Origin: Gammaproteobacteria bacterium LSUCC0112
Lineage (GTDB): Bacteria > Pseudomonadota > Gammaproteobacteria > Pseudomonadales > Pseudohongiellaceae
Direction of reading: 5' to 3'
DNA: 64,000 nt
Assembly: GCA_004535785.1 (NCBI GenBank)
Contig: SPIB01000002.1
Span: 448,174-512,173, forward strand
Part shown: piece by piece, positions 17,757-26,792 of the stretch
How the letters are laid out: every line of letters starts with the position of its first letter
Position numbering within the stretch: the stretch's first letter is position 1
Made by a program: the position numbers and the translations under genes
Notes under the pieces: generated by a model
The model's input: the letters and a program-made list of their open reading frames with translations, nothing else
What the model was told of the DNA's origin: nothing
Database searches by the model: none

Positions 17757-19340
17757 GTGATTTCCACCGCTAACCTCACCATGCAGTTCGGATCCAAACC
17801 TCTGTTCGAGAATGTGTCCGTTAAATTCGCCAAAGGCAAACGATATGGTTTGATTGGCGCTAACGGTTGTGGCAAGTCCACCTTTATGAAAATTCTGGGT
17901 GGCGACCTGGTGCCGACCAGCGGACAGGTCATGCTGGAGCCCGATGTTCGTTTGGGCAAACTGAGACAGGATCAGTTTGCCTATGAACAATTTACCGTTC
18001 TGGATACGGTGATCATGGGGCACGAAGAGTTGTGGCGGGTCAAGTCTGAACGCGACCGCATTTATGCGCTGGAAGACATGACCGAAGAAGAAGGCATGGC
18101 CGTCGCTGAACTTGAAGAACCTTTTGCCGAAATGGATGGGTACACGGCGGAATCACGCGCCGGTGAGCTGCTGCTAGGTTTGGATATCCCGCTTGAACAA
18201 CATACCGGCCTGATGAGCGCCATCGCTCCCGGCTGGAAATTGCGGGTACTGCTGGCTCAGGCATTGTTCTCCGATCCGGATGTATTATTACTGGACGAAC
18301 CGACCAACAACCTCGATATCAATACCATTCGCTGGCTGGAACAGGTGCTGAATCAACGCGACAGCACCATCATCATCATCTCGCATGACCGACACTTTCT
18401 GAACGCGGTGTGTACCAATATCGCGGACATGGACTACGGCGAACTCAGGGTTTATCCCGGCAACTATGATGATTTCATGATGGCCTCCACGCAGGCGCGT
18501 GAACGCCTGCTGAGCGAAAATGCCAAGAAAAAATCACAGATTTCCGAGTTGCAGGCGTTTGTCAGCCGCTTCTCTGCCAACGCGTCAAAAGCCAAACAAG
18601 CTACGTCCCGTGCGCGTCAGATAGAAAAAATCCAGTTGGAAGACGTCAAACCCTCCAGCCGTGTCAGTCCCTATATTCGTTTTGTGGAAAACAAGCGATT
18701 ACACCGACAGGCATTGATCATGGAAAACGCGGGCAAGGCCTTTGACAAACCCTTGTTCTCCAAGCTCGGCCTACAGATTGAAGCTGGCGAACGTGTTGCC
18801 ATCATTGGGCCCAATGGGGCCGGTAAAACCACACTGCTGCGCTGCATGATGCAGGAAGTTGCTCTGGACAGCGGCAAACTCAAGTGGGCAGAGCAGGCAG
18901 ACATTGGTTATTTTGCTCAGGATCACAGCGGTGAGTTTGTTGAGCAGATTTCACTGTTTGACTGGATGAAACAATGGACCAAAGGTGATCAGCAACTGGT
19001 GCGTTCTGCCTTGGGTCGGATGTTGTTCTCCAACGATGACGTCAACAAAACCCTGCCCGTACTGTCAGGTGGTGAAAAAGCACGTATGTTGTTTGGCAAG
19101 TTCAGTCTGATCAATCCTAACGTGTTGTTGATGGATGAACCGACCAACCACCTCGATATGGAATCGATCGAAGCCTTGAACCTTGCGCTGGAGAACTACT
19201 CCGGCACGTTGATATTTGTCAGCCATGACCGGGAGTTTGTCAGTTCATTGGCCACGCGTATTATCGATATGCAGCCATCCGGTTTGGTCGACTTCAAGGG
19301 CAACTACGAAGACTATCTGAGGAGCCAGGGTATATTTTGA
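17757..19340 (+). CDS. ybiT: ABC-F ATPase YbiT
   Basis: A 527-residue ABC-F protein: two nucleotide-binding domains without membrane parts. Domain 1 shows [20 protein letters not shown] and SHDRHF; domain 2 shows [29 protein letters not shown] and SHDREF. The inter-domain linker (about residues 240-310, [21 protein letters not shown]) is the P-site tRNA interacting segment of the family. The N-terminus and [18 protein letters not shown] are characteristic of YbiT rather than Uup, EttA or YheS. Start is GTG at 17757. Known YbiT proteins act on ribosomes at difficult sequences; that role is carried over from the family. Confidence 0.93.
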   Translation: MISTANLTMQFGSKPLFENVSVKFAKGKRYGLIGANGCGKSTFMKILGGDLVPTSGQVMLEPDVRLGKLRQDQFAYEQFTVLDTVIMGHEELWRVKSERDRIYALEDMTEEEGMAVAELEEPFAEMDGYTAESRAGELLLGLDIPLEQHTGLMSAIAPGWKLRVLLAQALFSDPDVLLLDEPTNNLDINTIRWLEQVLNQRDSTIIIISHDRHFLNAVCTNIADMDYGELRVYPGNYDDFMMASTQARERLLSENAKKKSQISELQAFVSRFSANASKAKQATSRARQIEKIQLEDVKPSSRVSPYIRFVENKRLHRQALIMENAGKAFDKPLFSKLGLQIEAGERVAIIGPNGAGKTTLLRCMMQEVALDSGKLKWAEQADIGYFAQDHSGEFVEQISLFDWMKQWTKGDQQLVRSALGRMLFSNDDVNKTLPVLSGGEKARMLFGKFSLINPNVLLMDEPTNHLDMESIEALNLALENYSGTLIFVSHDREFVSSLATRIIDMQPSGLVDFKGNYEDYLRSQGIF

Positions 19341-19422
19341 TTGGCTGAGTGTCATGGATTCGTAAATCTGTCATTTAACGCCACTAGGATGCGTGGATAC
19401 TCACAAACAACGGATTCCAGCC

Positions 19423-20856
19423 ATGATTAAATCATTAATGCCTGTTGCCGGATGCCACGGCTCAAAAAAAATTCTGTGCCTGGCGCTGGCGGCACTGCTG
19501 TCTACGCCAGCGTTTGGACAGAACACGCTGGTCCCGGCCGGTCAGAACCCCTACCAGCCGGATGCCTTTCCGGACAGAATCATACTCACCGCAACACAAA
19601 ACCCGGCAATCAGCCAATCTGTCAGTTGGCGTACCCATGCTGCGGTCACTGATAGTTATGCACAAATCAGTATCGCGGGTGACTCCCCTGCCTTGCACCT
19701 CACAGCAGAACTTGTTAAAAGCAACAATTCAACACTGAACACCATGAACGGTGAAGGCCGGCATCATCAGGTGGTATTTGAGAATCTGGCGCCTGACACC
19801 CTGTACGCATACCGGGTCCGGGGTGATGAAACCTGGAGCGAGTGGTTTCAGTTTCGTACGGCATCAGATGATACTTGCCCGCATACCGCCATCTATTTTG
19901 GTGATGCACAGAACGCTGTAAAAGCGCATTTCTCCCGGGTGATTCGTGAAGCCTTCAGCACCGCACCCAGAGCGCAGGTGATGGTGCATGCCGGCGATCT
20001 GGTCAACTCCAGTGCCGGTGATAACCATGATGATGAATGGGGTGAATGGTTTGATGCCGGCAGTTTTATCAACAGCATGATTGTTAACGTCGCTGCGCCG
20101 GGTAACCACGAATACCGGGCTCAGGAGTCAGGTCCTCGGTTGCTGATCCCGCAATGGCCCGTACACTTGCCGGCAGCAGGTAATGGGCCTGCTGAATTGA
20201 TGAGTACCGTTTTTTACATGGACTATCAGGGAGTACGCTACATCGCGCTCGACTCTCAGCAGGCCTTGCAGAGCGACGAAATGATGCAGGTTCAGGCGAT
20301 CTGGTTGCGTGAAACCTTGAGCAACAACCCGAACAACTGGACGGTGGTCACCTATCACCACCCGATGTTCTCGGTGTCACTTGGCAGAGATAATCCGCGC
20401 TTGCGCGAACACTGGCAGCCAGTGTTTGATGAGTTTAATGTTGATCTGGTCCTGCAAGGACATGACCACACCTATGGTCGCGGAGAAAATGTGGCATCAG
20501 GCGCCTCCGGTCAATTAAACGGCGTGGGCCCCATATATGTGGTCTCGGTGTCTGGCCCAAAAATGTATGTGATCGGCGATTCAGCACCCGAGACGATGGA
20601 CAGGTTGGCTGAAGACACGCAGTTGTTTCAGGTTATAGAGTTTACGCCAGAGAAAATTATCTATCAGGCGCGCACTGTCACCGGCCAATTGTATGATGCG
20701 TTTGATATTGAACGACAGGCAGATGGCAGCAAACGCGTGATCGACAAACGTCCTGACACACCACAACGCTTGTGCACCAATCCGGAAGAACGAACAGGCT
20801 CCAGTTGCTGGGGCGGCAACAGTCATACAGAACTCGATCTGGACCACGCGCATTGA
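19423..20856 (+). CDS. Secreted metallophosphoesterase, purple-acid-phosphatase-like
   Basis: A 477-residue exported phosphoesterase. A signal peptide (about 1-33 from ATG 19423, ending FGQ) is followed by a fibronectin-III-like domain (about residues 45-140; VVFENLAPDTLYAYRVRG, WSEWFQFRT) and a calcineurin-like catalytic domain with FGDAQ, HAGDLVNSS, PGNHEY, TYHHPMFS and LQGHDHTYGRG, which supply the two-metal centre. This is the layout of bacterial purple acid phosphatases. The frame is open from a GTG at 19393 with an AGGA before it; either start gives the same mature protein. It is followed after 16 bases by a second secreted hydrolase, suggesting an operon for phosphate-ester scavenging. 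Confidence 0.87.
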   Translation: MIKSLMPVAGCHGSKKILCLALAALLSTPAFGQNTLVPAGQNPYQPDAFPDRIILTATQNPAISQSVSWRTHAAVTDSYAQISIAGDSPALHLTAELVKSNNSTLNTMNGEGRHHQVVFENLAPDTLYAYRVRGDETWSEWFQFRTASDDTCPHTAIYFGDAQNAVKAHFSRVIREAFSTAPRAQVMVHAGDLVNSSAGDNHDDEWGEWFDAGSFINSMIVNVAAPGNHEYRAQESGPRLLIPQWPVHLPAAGNGPAELMSTVFYMDYQGVRYIALDSQQALQSDEMMQVQAIWLRETLSNNPNNWTVVTYHHPMFSVSLGRDNPRLREHWQPVFDEFNVDLVLQGHDHTYGRGENVASGASGQLNGVGPIYVVSVSGPKMYVIGDSAPETMDRLAEDTQLFQVIEFTPEKIIYQARTVTGQLYDAFDIERQADGSKRVIDKRPDTPQRLCTNPEERTGSSCWGGNSHTELDLDHAH

Positions 20857-20872
20857 TGCCGGGAGCAACCGT

Positions 20873-22336
20873 ATGAAAACGTTTCAAGTGTTAGGCTCAG
20901 TGTTGGTTATCACATCAACCACCGTTTTTCTGATCACCAACAGTGCATCAATCAGCGGGAATCAGGACACTGAAGAACGCTGGTTGGCGGGTGATCACCA
21001 TGTGCACAGCCGATACAGTGTGGGCTGGAATCAGGAAACCAATCCGCCCACGCCGGTGCTGGCGGGCGATGCCATCTATCCCATTCCGATGAACGCCCTG
21101 ATGGCACGAAATTATGGTCTGGACTGGATGGTAAGCACTGATCATGGCGGGCCCAATCACTCGAAAGTAAACCGTGACTATGCATACCCCGAGTTGCTTC
21201 AGGCGCGTCAGGCTGTCCCTGAAGTGATGTTGTTTTACGGTATGGAATTTGACACCCCTGCGGCCGACCACTCCAGCATTATTGTGCCGTATTCCGACCA
21301 TGAGGCAGATCACCTGTTCAGTATTGAGTCGACATTTGCCAAACGTGAACCTTGGCCAGCAGACGCCAGTTGGGATACCGAACCCCGCATGTTGGACGCG
21401 TTACGTGCCATGGCACAGTTATCTCCTGCGCCGTTGTTGATTGCGCATCATCCCTCGCGCTCAGCAACGGACCTGGCTGTGTATGGCACAACAACACCCG
21501 CAGAACTCAGAGCCTGGAACAGTGTTGCGCCCAATGTTGCAGTGGGCATGGAAGGTTCTCCCGGGCATCAGGCCGCCGCGTTGCGTCAACAACCACTGAC
21601 CAGCGCAGCCGAGAACGACAACAGCGATGCCGCTCGCGGTGGTTATGGTCGTTTTCCAACCATGGGTGGTTATGACCAAATGACCGCTCAGCTGGGTGGA
21701 TTCTGGGATTCCATGCTTGCTGAAGGACGGCACTGGTGGATTACTGCCAACTCTGACAGCCATCGACACTGGCGTGAGGGTGGTTCTGACTTCTGGCCGG
21801 GCGAGTATTCTAAAACCTACATTAAAGCGCAAAAGGATCACCACTCGATTCTGGAATCATTCCGCCAGGGTCGCGTGTTTGTCACCACGGGTGATTTGAT
21901 TTCTGAACTCGGGTTTACAGCGTCGGTGGCTGATAATTCCACCGATATTGGTGGCACGCTCAGCGTCAGCCGAAATTCAACAGTCACCGTTGATATTACT
22001 TTCTGTCAGCCAGCATCCCCCAACGCCAATGGAGATTCCCCTATTGTTCAGCGGGTCGATCTGATTGTGGGTGATGTCACGGGTGTGTTTGCTGATACAG
22101 CCACGTCATCCACGGCGGGCACGCGGGTTGTTGAACGTTTTGATGCGGATGACTGGCGCGCAGAAAACGGCTGCTTTGCCATGTCGTACACACTGCCCTC
22201 TGTATCCGCACCGATTTACCTGCGAGTTCGTGGCACTAATACATCTGAACTTGAGCCGGAGATTGATGCGCGCGGTGAAGATCCTTGGCAAGATCTTTGG
22301 TTTTACTCAAATCCAATCTTTGTTGAGGTGAACTGA
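20873..22336 (+). CDS. Exported CehA/McbA-type PHP-domain metallohydrolase
   Basis: A 487-residue protein with an N-terminal signal/anchor (about 5-27) and a PHP-type metal site: GDHHVHSRYS, STDHGGPNH, AHHPSR and NSDSHRHW provide the histidine and aspartate ligands expected in the polymerase-and-histidinol-phosphatase superfamily. The CehA/McbA subgroup includes carbaryl esterases, but family members vary, so phosphoesterase, esterase or another activity is open. GGGAG lies about nine bases before the ATG and the gene follows the purple-acid-phosphatase-like gene after 16 bases, so cotranscription is likely. The C-terminal region (about residues 340-487) looks like a beta-sandwich. Confidence 0.82.
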   Translation: MKTFQVLGSVLVITSTTVFLITNSASISGNQDTEERWLAGDHHVHSRYSVGWNQETNPPTPVLAGDAIYPIPMNALMARNYGLDWMVSTDHGGPNHSKVNRDYAYPELLQARQAVPEVMLFYGMEFDTPAADHSSIIVPYSDHEADHLFSIESTFAKREPWPADASWDTEPRMLDALRAMAQLSPAPLLIAHHPSRSATDLAVYGTTTPAELRAWNSVAPNVAVGMEGSPGHQAAALRQQPLTSAAENDNSDAARGGYGRFPTMGGYDQMTAQLGGFWDSMLAEGRHWWITANSDSHRHWREGGSDFWPGEYSKTYIKAQKDHHSILESFRQGRVFVTTGDLISELGFTASVADNSTDIGGTLSVSRNSTVTVDITFCQPASPNANGDSPIVQRVDLIVGDVTGVFADTATSSTAGTRVVERFDADDWRAENGCFAMSYTLPSVSAPIYLRVRGTNTSELEPEIDARGEDPWQDLWFYSNPIFVEVN

Positions 22337-22607
22337 AACATTGCCAAAAAGATCATTGTTGATCATTAAACGTGGAAGGTTCATTTGGGCCAGTTGTACC
22401 TGTCCGGCAACTGCCCTAAAGGCAACAAGCAGATACTTTTAAAAATAAAAATGAAGACCGATATCTGAACATCTCCCCCCGCAATTGGCTATTCAGGATG
22501 GCTCTAAGTTTATGGCTGATCATGAATATTTGTGACTCGGCTGTTACACTCCTTCTCCTTACCCATTGGCTTACGGGCAACAAGCCCAGCGACAACCGGA
22601 TAACTGA

Positions 22608-23231
22608 ATGGCCAAGCTCTATTTTCGTTATGGTGCAATGAACAGCGGGAAAAGCACGTCCTTGTTACAGGCTGCTTTTAATTATGAAGAACGTGGTCAT
22701 GCAGTACTGATCACCAAGCCCGCAGTCGATGCCAAGGGCGATAACAAGGTACTGTCCCGTTTAGGCGTCAGCCGTGCCGTGGATTTTATCGTTGAGCCTC
22801 ACGCGAATATGCGCGCAGCATTTATCAGCGCCCAGCAAGCGGCTCTGGCCAAGCACGGCAAACCTGTCAGTTGTCTGTTTGTTGATGAAGCCCAGTTTTT
22901 GTCTGAAGTTCAAGTCGATGATCTGATCAAGATTGTGTTGATCGACAACATCCCCGTTATTGCCTACGGTATCCGCACCGATTTTCTAACGGTGGCGTTT
23001 CCGGGCAGCCGTCGCTTGTTGGAAATAGCCCACACGATTGAAGAGCTGAAAACAATCTGCCGTTGTGGTCGCAAAGCCATGTTCAGCGCGCGCAAAAACG
23101 GCACTGAGTTTGTGTTCGATGGCCAGCAGATTGCCATCGAAGGAATTAGCGCAAGTTATGAGTCTTTATGCGGCAACTGTTATCTTCAGGAAAGCGGGGG
23201 GATTTTGGCTGGGCGCAACCGGCATGATTGA
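22608..23231 (+). CDS. tdk: Thymidine kinase
   Basis: A 207-residue type II thymidine kinase that phosphorylates thymidine for salvage. Walker A is GAMNSGKST (about residues 9-17), the catalytic-glutamate motif is FVDEAQFL, and a C-terminal zinc site is formed by CRCG and CGNC (a CxC/CxxC pair, with a slightly shorter first pair than in E. coli). The lasso region GTEFVFDGQQIAIEGISASYESLC matches. CGGA stands before the ATG. The gene is monocistronic and is followed by a cluster of hairpins and a bidirectional terminator. Confidence 0.95.
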   Translation: MAKLYFRYGAMNSGKSTSLLQAAFNYEERGHAVLITKPAVDAKGDNKVLSRLGVSRAVDFIVEPHANMRAAFISAQQAALAKHGKPVSCLFVDEAQFLSEVQVDDLIKIVLIDNIPVIAYGIRTDFLTVAFPGSRRLLEIAHTIEELKTICRCGRKAMFSARKNGTEFVFDGQQIAIEGISASYESLCGNCYLQESGGILAGRNRHD

Positions 23232-23234
23232 TTT

Positions 23235-23305
23235 GCAATCCGCTGCGGCGGATTGCTCACCCCTGCGGGGCGCCTTGGCAGGCGTCCTGATTGCGTTGCA
23301 ATCAG
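23235..23305. repeat. Cluster of four adjacent stem-loops downstream of tdk
   Basis: Four back-to-back dyads: 23235-23256 (GCAATCCGC, 9 bp, loop TGCG), 23260-23270 (CCCC, 4 bp), 23271-23284 (CGCC, 4 bp plus a wobble pair) and 23287-23305 (CTGATTGC, 8 bp, loop GTT). They occupy the space between the tdk stop and the terminator shared with tRNA-Arg. They look like a REP-type palindromic element or a processing/termination region; no second copy is present in the window. Confidence 0.55.
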
Positions 23306-23346
23306 TCGAACATGGGCAGTTTGAATCGTAGCCAGGTAAACCGGAA

Positions 23347-23383
23347 TAAAAAAAGGGGTTGTCTTTTGGACAGCCCCTTTTTC
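23347..23383. terminator. Bidirectional intrinsic terminator (tdk / tRNA-Arg)
   Basis: A near-perfect hairpin AAAAAGGGGTTGTC-ttttg-GACAGCCCCTTTTT with A/T tracts on both sides. It would end tdk transcription on the plus strand and tRNA-Arg transcription on the minus strand. Confidence 0.88.
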
Positions 23384-23388
23384 TATTC

Positions 23389-23465
23389 TGGTGCACCCGG
23401 CATGATTCGAACATGCGACCACCTGATTCGTAGTCAGGTACTCTATCCAGCTGAGCTACGGGTGC
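23389..23465 (-). tRNA. tRNA-Arg (anticodon ACG)
   Basis: Read on the minus strand the sequence folds as a 77-nt tRNA including the encoded CCA. The acceptor stem GCACCCG pairs with CGGGTGC; the D arm holds AGCTCAGCTGGATAGAG; the anticodon stem CCTGA/TCAGG encloses CTACGAA with anticodon ACG; the T arm contains GTTCGAATC. Discriminator base is A. The intrinsic terminator just downstream (23347-23383) ends it. Confidence 0.97.
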
Positions 23466-23593
23466 GTAGGGCGCGTATTATATATAACTCGGCGGATTTG
23501 CAAAGCCCTTTTTTGCAGTCTCTGCAAATTTCCACGGATTAGTTGGGTCATGTTACTATCAGCTCATGGTTCAACTCACTGGATGGTCTCATT

Positions 23594-24019
23594 ATGGCAG
23601 TTAATTTCAAACAACATCTCGGCGCCCTGCTTTTCACTGGTATTGTGGCCTTCAGTGCGCCGGCCATGGCGGATTATGATCGTGGCATGGCGGCATTGCA
23701 GTCTGGTAATTATCGTGTTGCCATCATGGAGTTTACGGATGCGGCACAAACCGGCCACGCTGCCTCACAACAGAAGCTTGGTGACATCTATCGTTTGGGC
23801 CAAGGCACGACACCTGATCTTGTGCAGGCAATCAAATGGTTAACCCTTGCTTATCTTAACGGTATGCGTGAGACCTTGCCTGCCCTTGAGATGCTGCGTG
23901 ACAGCGTGTCGGAATCTGAACTGGTAGAGGGAGAACAGCTGGCTCTGCAGTGGCTGGAAGATGCAAACAGAGTGATGTTTGCCGATGACGATACCAGCTC
24001 TTTGTACGAACAGAATTAA
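23594..24019 (+). CDS. Secreted Sel1-like repeat protein (first of three)
   Basis: A 141-residue protein with a clear signal peptide (about 1-23, ...VAFSAPAMA) and one or two Sel1/TPR-like helical repeats (MAALQSGNYRVAIMEFTDAAQTGHAASQQKLGDIYRLGQGTT..LVQAIKWLTLAYLNG). The ATG at 23594 is chosen over upstream TTG codons because the signal peptide starts there. It is followed after 14 bases by another Sel1 protein, and by a third with an ATGA overlap; the three probably form one operon. Sel1-repeat proteins are scaffolds for protein complexes; no partner is evident. Confidence 0.8.
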   Translation: MAVNFKQHLGALLFTGIVAFSAPAMADYDRGMAALQSGNYRVAIMEFTDAAQTGHAASQQKLGDIYRLGQGTTPDLVQAIKWLTLAYLNGMRETLPALEMLRDSVSESELVEGEQLALQWLEDANRVMFADDDTSSLYEQN

Positions 24020-24033
24020 GCGAAATCCTTGTC

Positions 24034-24639
24034 GTGCTGGCGAAAAGTCGTTTTTATCTGAGGGTGCTGTCACTGCTGGTGCTGACCAGTTCGTTTGGCA
24101 ATGCCTTGGCACAAACACCGGCAGATTTGTCGCAGTTGATGCGTCAGGGTGAGAGCGGCGATGCTACGGCCCAATTTGAGCTGGGCAATCGTTATCTGAA
24201 TGGCACGGGTGTCGAACAGGATAATTTTGAAGCATTACGTTGGTTCACACTGGCGGCCGAGCAGGAAAACCGTAACGCGCAGTACAATATTGCGGTGATG
24301 TACCTCAATGGCATTGGCGTGATCAAAGATGCCGAACAAGCTATCGCCTGGTTTTTGCGTGCTGCAGAAAATGGCGATCCTCCCTCGCAATTTACCCTTG
24401 GTATCGCCTTGTTTAATGGTCAGTTGGGCGTGCCACAAAATACAGCCGAAGCGTACAAGTGGTTTACGCTGGCAGGCGCTGCCGGGCACCAGAGCGCAGC
24501 AGCGAATGCGGTGCTGGTTCAGGAGTTGTTGCCTCCCGATGAGGTGATGGCGATGCAGGAAGAAGCCAAAGCCTGGATAGCTGCATACAAGGCTCGGCAG
24601 TCTCCGCCTGTCGCCGACGTAACCGAGCAGCAACCATGA
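24034..24639 (+). CDS. Secreted Sel1-repeat protein (second of three)
   Basis: A 201-residue protein starting at GTG 24034. A signal peptide (about 1-26, ending NALAQ) precedes three or more Sel1 repeats of about 36 residues: GDATAQFELGNRYLNGTGVEQD..EALRWFTLAAEQEN, NAQYNIAVMYLNGIGVIKD..QAIAWFLRAAENGD, and PPSQFTLGIALFNGQLGVPQN..EAYKWFTLAGAAGH, then a polar tail. The repeats match the SLR consensus A.ynLG.mY..G.GV..D...A..W...AA. It overlaps the next gene by four bases. Confidence 0.88.
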   Translation: MLAKSRFYLRVLSLLVLTSSFGNALAQTPADLSQLMRQGESGDATAQFELGNRYLNGTGVEQDNFEALRWFTLAAEQENRNAQYNIAVMYLNGIGVIKDAEQAIAWFLRAAENGDPPSQFTLGIALFNGQLGVPQNTAEAYKWFTLAGAAGHQSAAANAVLVQELLPPDEVMAMQEEAKAWIAAYKARQSPPVADVTEQQP

Positions 24640-25388
24640 TCAATCCTGTTCAGGATCTGGCGCAGTCTGCGGAGCATTTTTCCAAACACCCACGAGATCA
24701 GTTTTACCTGATAAAACTCCTGCTTGTAACGTTTGGGTTGATCGTGGGCGCCTTACTGCTGAGTCACAAGGCATCTGCGCAGATTCAAATCGCGGATGAA
24801 AATACTGAATTGCCTGATTACAAGGCCTACGAAACAGGTCTGGACGCAGCGTATGCGGGTGATTACGTGACCGCGCTGCGGGAATTTACCGTTGCGGCTG
24901 ACGCAGGTTTACATCTGGCGCAATATAACCTCGGTGTCATGTACTACAGCGGAGAAGGTGTTGATCAGGATTACGAACTGGCATTTAAATGGACTCGCAT
25001 GGCGGCAGAACAAGGCCACATCAATGCGCAGTTCAATCTGGGAACCATGTACTACAATGGACTCGGGATGCGCTCCTCAATATTTACACGTTGGCCGTTG
25101 TCATTGATCTATCGGCAATCAAATTTTGAGGAAGCTGTTAAGTGGTACGGTTACGCTGCCGAGTATGATCACGGGGAAGCGCAGTATAATCTGGCAACGA
25201 TGTATGAAAATGGCGAAGGAGTTGAGCAGGATCTGATCAAGGCTTATGTGTGGGCACGACTGGCTTATGACAATGAGGTGCCTGATGCCACGCTTTTGTA
25301 TAACTCACTCAATAACAAACTGACAGCAGAACAGCGAGATGAAGCTGGTCGCGCCTATGCGCTGTGGGTATTGGAGTTCAGAGGCTGA
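24636..25388 (+). CDS. Membrane-anchored or secreted Sel1-repeat protein (third of three)
   Basis: A 250-residue protein with a long N-terminus: about 25 polar residues, then a hydrophobic helix (about 27-46, LLLVTFGLIVGALLLSH) before KASAQIQ, which could be a cleavable late signal or an anchor. Four Sel1-type repeats follow, with LAQYNLGVMYYSGEGVDQD, INAQFNLGTMYYNGLGM, EAQYNLATMYENGEGVEQD as clear cores; the third carries an insertion (SSIFTRWPLSLIYRQSN). The 4-base overlap with the preceding gene supports coupled expression of the trio. Role unknown. Confidence 0.85.
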   Translation: MINPVQDLAQSAEHFSKHPRDQFYLIKLLLVTFGLIVGALLLSHKASAQIQIADENTELPDYKAYETGLDAAYAGDYVTALREFTVAADAGLHLAQYNLGVMYYSGEGVDQDYELAFKWTRMAAEQGHINAQFNLGTMYYNGLGMRSSIFTRWPLSLIYRQSNFEEAVKWYGYAAEYDHGEAQYNLATMYENGEGVEQDLIKAYVWARLAYDNEVPDATLLYNSLNNKLTAEQRDEAGRAYALWVLEFRG

Positions 25389-25397
25389 CGCTGTCTA

Positions 25398-25811
25398 TCA
25401 GGCTGCGATCGACTGAATACGTGCCACCATGGCCTGCAGCCCGCTGCCACGTGTTGGGCTCAAATGCCGCATCAGATCAATTGATTCAAAAAAACCTTGT
25501 ATGTCAAACGATCGAATTTCTGCAGGCGTTTTAGTGTTGTAGGCAGCCATCACAATCGCCAGCAGACCTTTCACAATAAATGCATCACTGTCGACATTAA
25601 AATACAACCGCCCTTCTCTGCTCTCACTGCTTAACCATACTTTGCTTTGGCACCCGCGAATCAGATTCGCGTCGGTGTGTTCAGCGTCCGCCATTGGCGG
25701 CAATTCCTTGCCAAGATCGATGATGTATCGATAGCGGTCATCCCAGCTGTCAAAAAACGACAGAGTATCGATGATGTCAGCGCTGGTGATATCAAGGCCA
25801 AAGGTTTTCAT
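25398..25811 (-). CDS. sufE: Cysteine desulfuration protein SufE
   Basis: A 137-residue SufE protein, which accepts persulfide sulfur from SufS and passes it to the SufBCD scaffold. The acceptor cysteine is in LIRGCQSKVWL (about residue 49), and the family segment FDSWDDRYRYIIDLGKELPP is present. ATG at 25811 is the start; an in-frame TTG two codons earlier overlaps the end of sufT. It is the last gene of the suf operon and converges on the third Sel1-repeat gene. Confidence 0.93.
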   Translation of the reverse strand: MKTFGLDITSADIIDTLSFFDSWDDRYRYIIDLGKELPPMADAEHTDANLIRGCQSKVWLSSESREGRLYFNVDSDAFIVKGLLAIVMAAYNTKTPAEIRSFDIQGFFESIDLMRHLSPTRGSGLQAMVARIQSIAA

Positions 25812-25813
25812 CG

Positions 25814-26347
25814 TCAATAAAACATTCCGGTTTCGAGTTGGGCTTCTTCGCTCATGCGGTCACGGCTCCAGGGCGGATCAAATACCAGGTCGACCTTGAC
25901 GTCTTTGACATTGGGCACTTTTTTAACCCGGTATTGTACGTCTCCGACAAGGACTGGTCCCATGCCACAACCGGGTGCTGTTAGAGTCATGTCAATGTTA
26001 ACCGTGTTGCTTGCATGATCAACTTCGACTTTATAAATCAGGCCCAGATTCACAAGATCTACCGGAATCTCCGGATCAAATACGGTACCCAGTGCCTGCC
26101 AGACTTGTTCCTCGTGGATTTTGTCATCAACAGCGGGCGGGAAGCTCAGTGTTTCAGGCTGCAATCCGAGATTGGCAGCATCCGTGCCATCTACACGTAA
26201 CATCTGGCCATTGTGGACAATAGTGTAGTTGCCGCCCAGCGCCTGAGTGATACTGACAAAACTATTTTTGGGGATAGTCACCGGTGTGCCATCAGGCACT
26301 CTGCGCGCCGGGCAATCTTCCTGTGCCACTACCATTTGTCTTTGCAT
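25814..26347 (-). CDS. sufT: Fe-S assembly protein SufT (MIP18/DUF59 domain)
   Basis: A 177-residue SufT. An N-terminal region (CPARRVPDGTPVTIPKNSFVSITQALGGNYTIV) precedes a DUF59/MIP18-type domain (about residues 85-177; VWQALGTVFDPEIPVDLVNLGLIYKV, LTAPGCGMGPVL with its conserved Cys). SufT acts in maturation and transfer of Fe-S clusters. The ATG at 26347, opening MQRQMV, is preferred to the ATG at 26392 because homologues begin at this point and GGAAA precedes it. It lies between sufA and sufE, 17 bases after sufA. Confidence 0.93.
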   Translation of the reverse strand: MQRQMVVAQEDCPARRVPDGTPVTIPKNSFVSITQALGGNYTIVHNGQMLRVDGTDAANLGLQPETLSFPPAVDDKIHEEQVWQALGTVFDPEIPVDLVNLGLIYKVEVDHASNTVNIDMTLTAPGCGMGPVLVGDVQYRVKKVPNVKDVKVDLVFDPPWSRDRMSEEAQLETGMFY

Positions 26348-26364
26348 GCAGATTTCCAACTTTT

Positions 26365-26733
26365 TTAATTGATCGAGAAACTCTCGCCACAACCGCAGTG
26401 ATCTTTGGCATTGGGGTTCAAAAAACGCAGCTGGCGATTAACGCCTTCTGTCACCAGATCAATTTGTGTCCCGTTAACAACGTTCAGACTTCCACGATCA
26501 ATCAATAGCTCAACGCCCTCTTCCAGCGTCTGACGAAGATCGTTCTGGTTTATGTCAGGGACCAGATCAATGACGTACATAAAACCGGTGCATCCACTTT
26601 CCTTGACGCTCAGTCTGACTGCCCGTGCAGACAGGTCTTTTTGCAATTGGCGACGAAAATGCGCAACGGCTGATGGCGTCACCGAGACGGGCTCAGCGGG
26701 AAAGGCTTGCGGATCAAAACTCTTAACACTCAT
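26365..26733 (-). CDS. sufA: A-type Fe-S carrier protein SufA
   Basis: A 122-residue HesB/IscA-family protein. The three cluster-binding cysteines are in KESGCTGFMY and in the C-terminal CGCGESF, with VSVTPSAVAHFRRQL at the start of the fold. Context inside a suf operon makes SufA more likely than IscA or ErpA. AGAGGAAA precedes the ATG. It receives clusters from SufBCD and hands them to apoproteins. Confidence 0.92.
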   Translation of the reverse strand: MSVKSFDPQAFPAEPVSVTPSAVAHFRRQLQKDLSARAVRLSVKESGCTGFMYVIDLVPDINQNDLRQTLEEGVELLIDRGSLNVVNGTQIDLVTEGVNRQLRFLNPNAKDHCGCGESFSIN

Positions 26734-26792
26734 CTTATTTCCTCTCAGACGTCAAACTACCCTGGTGAAAATAAATCTGTTTCATTCAGCGA

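Noticed and set aside
22337..22607. Gene or riboswitch between the PHP hydrolase and tdk
   Set aside because: Small dyads (GATCA/TGATC, GGGC/GCCC) only; no ORF or conserved fold recognised.
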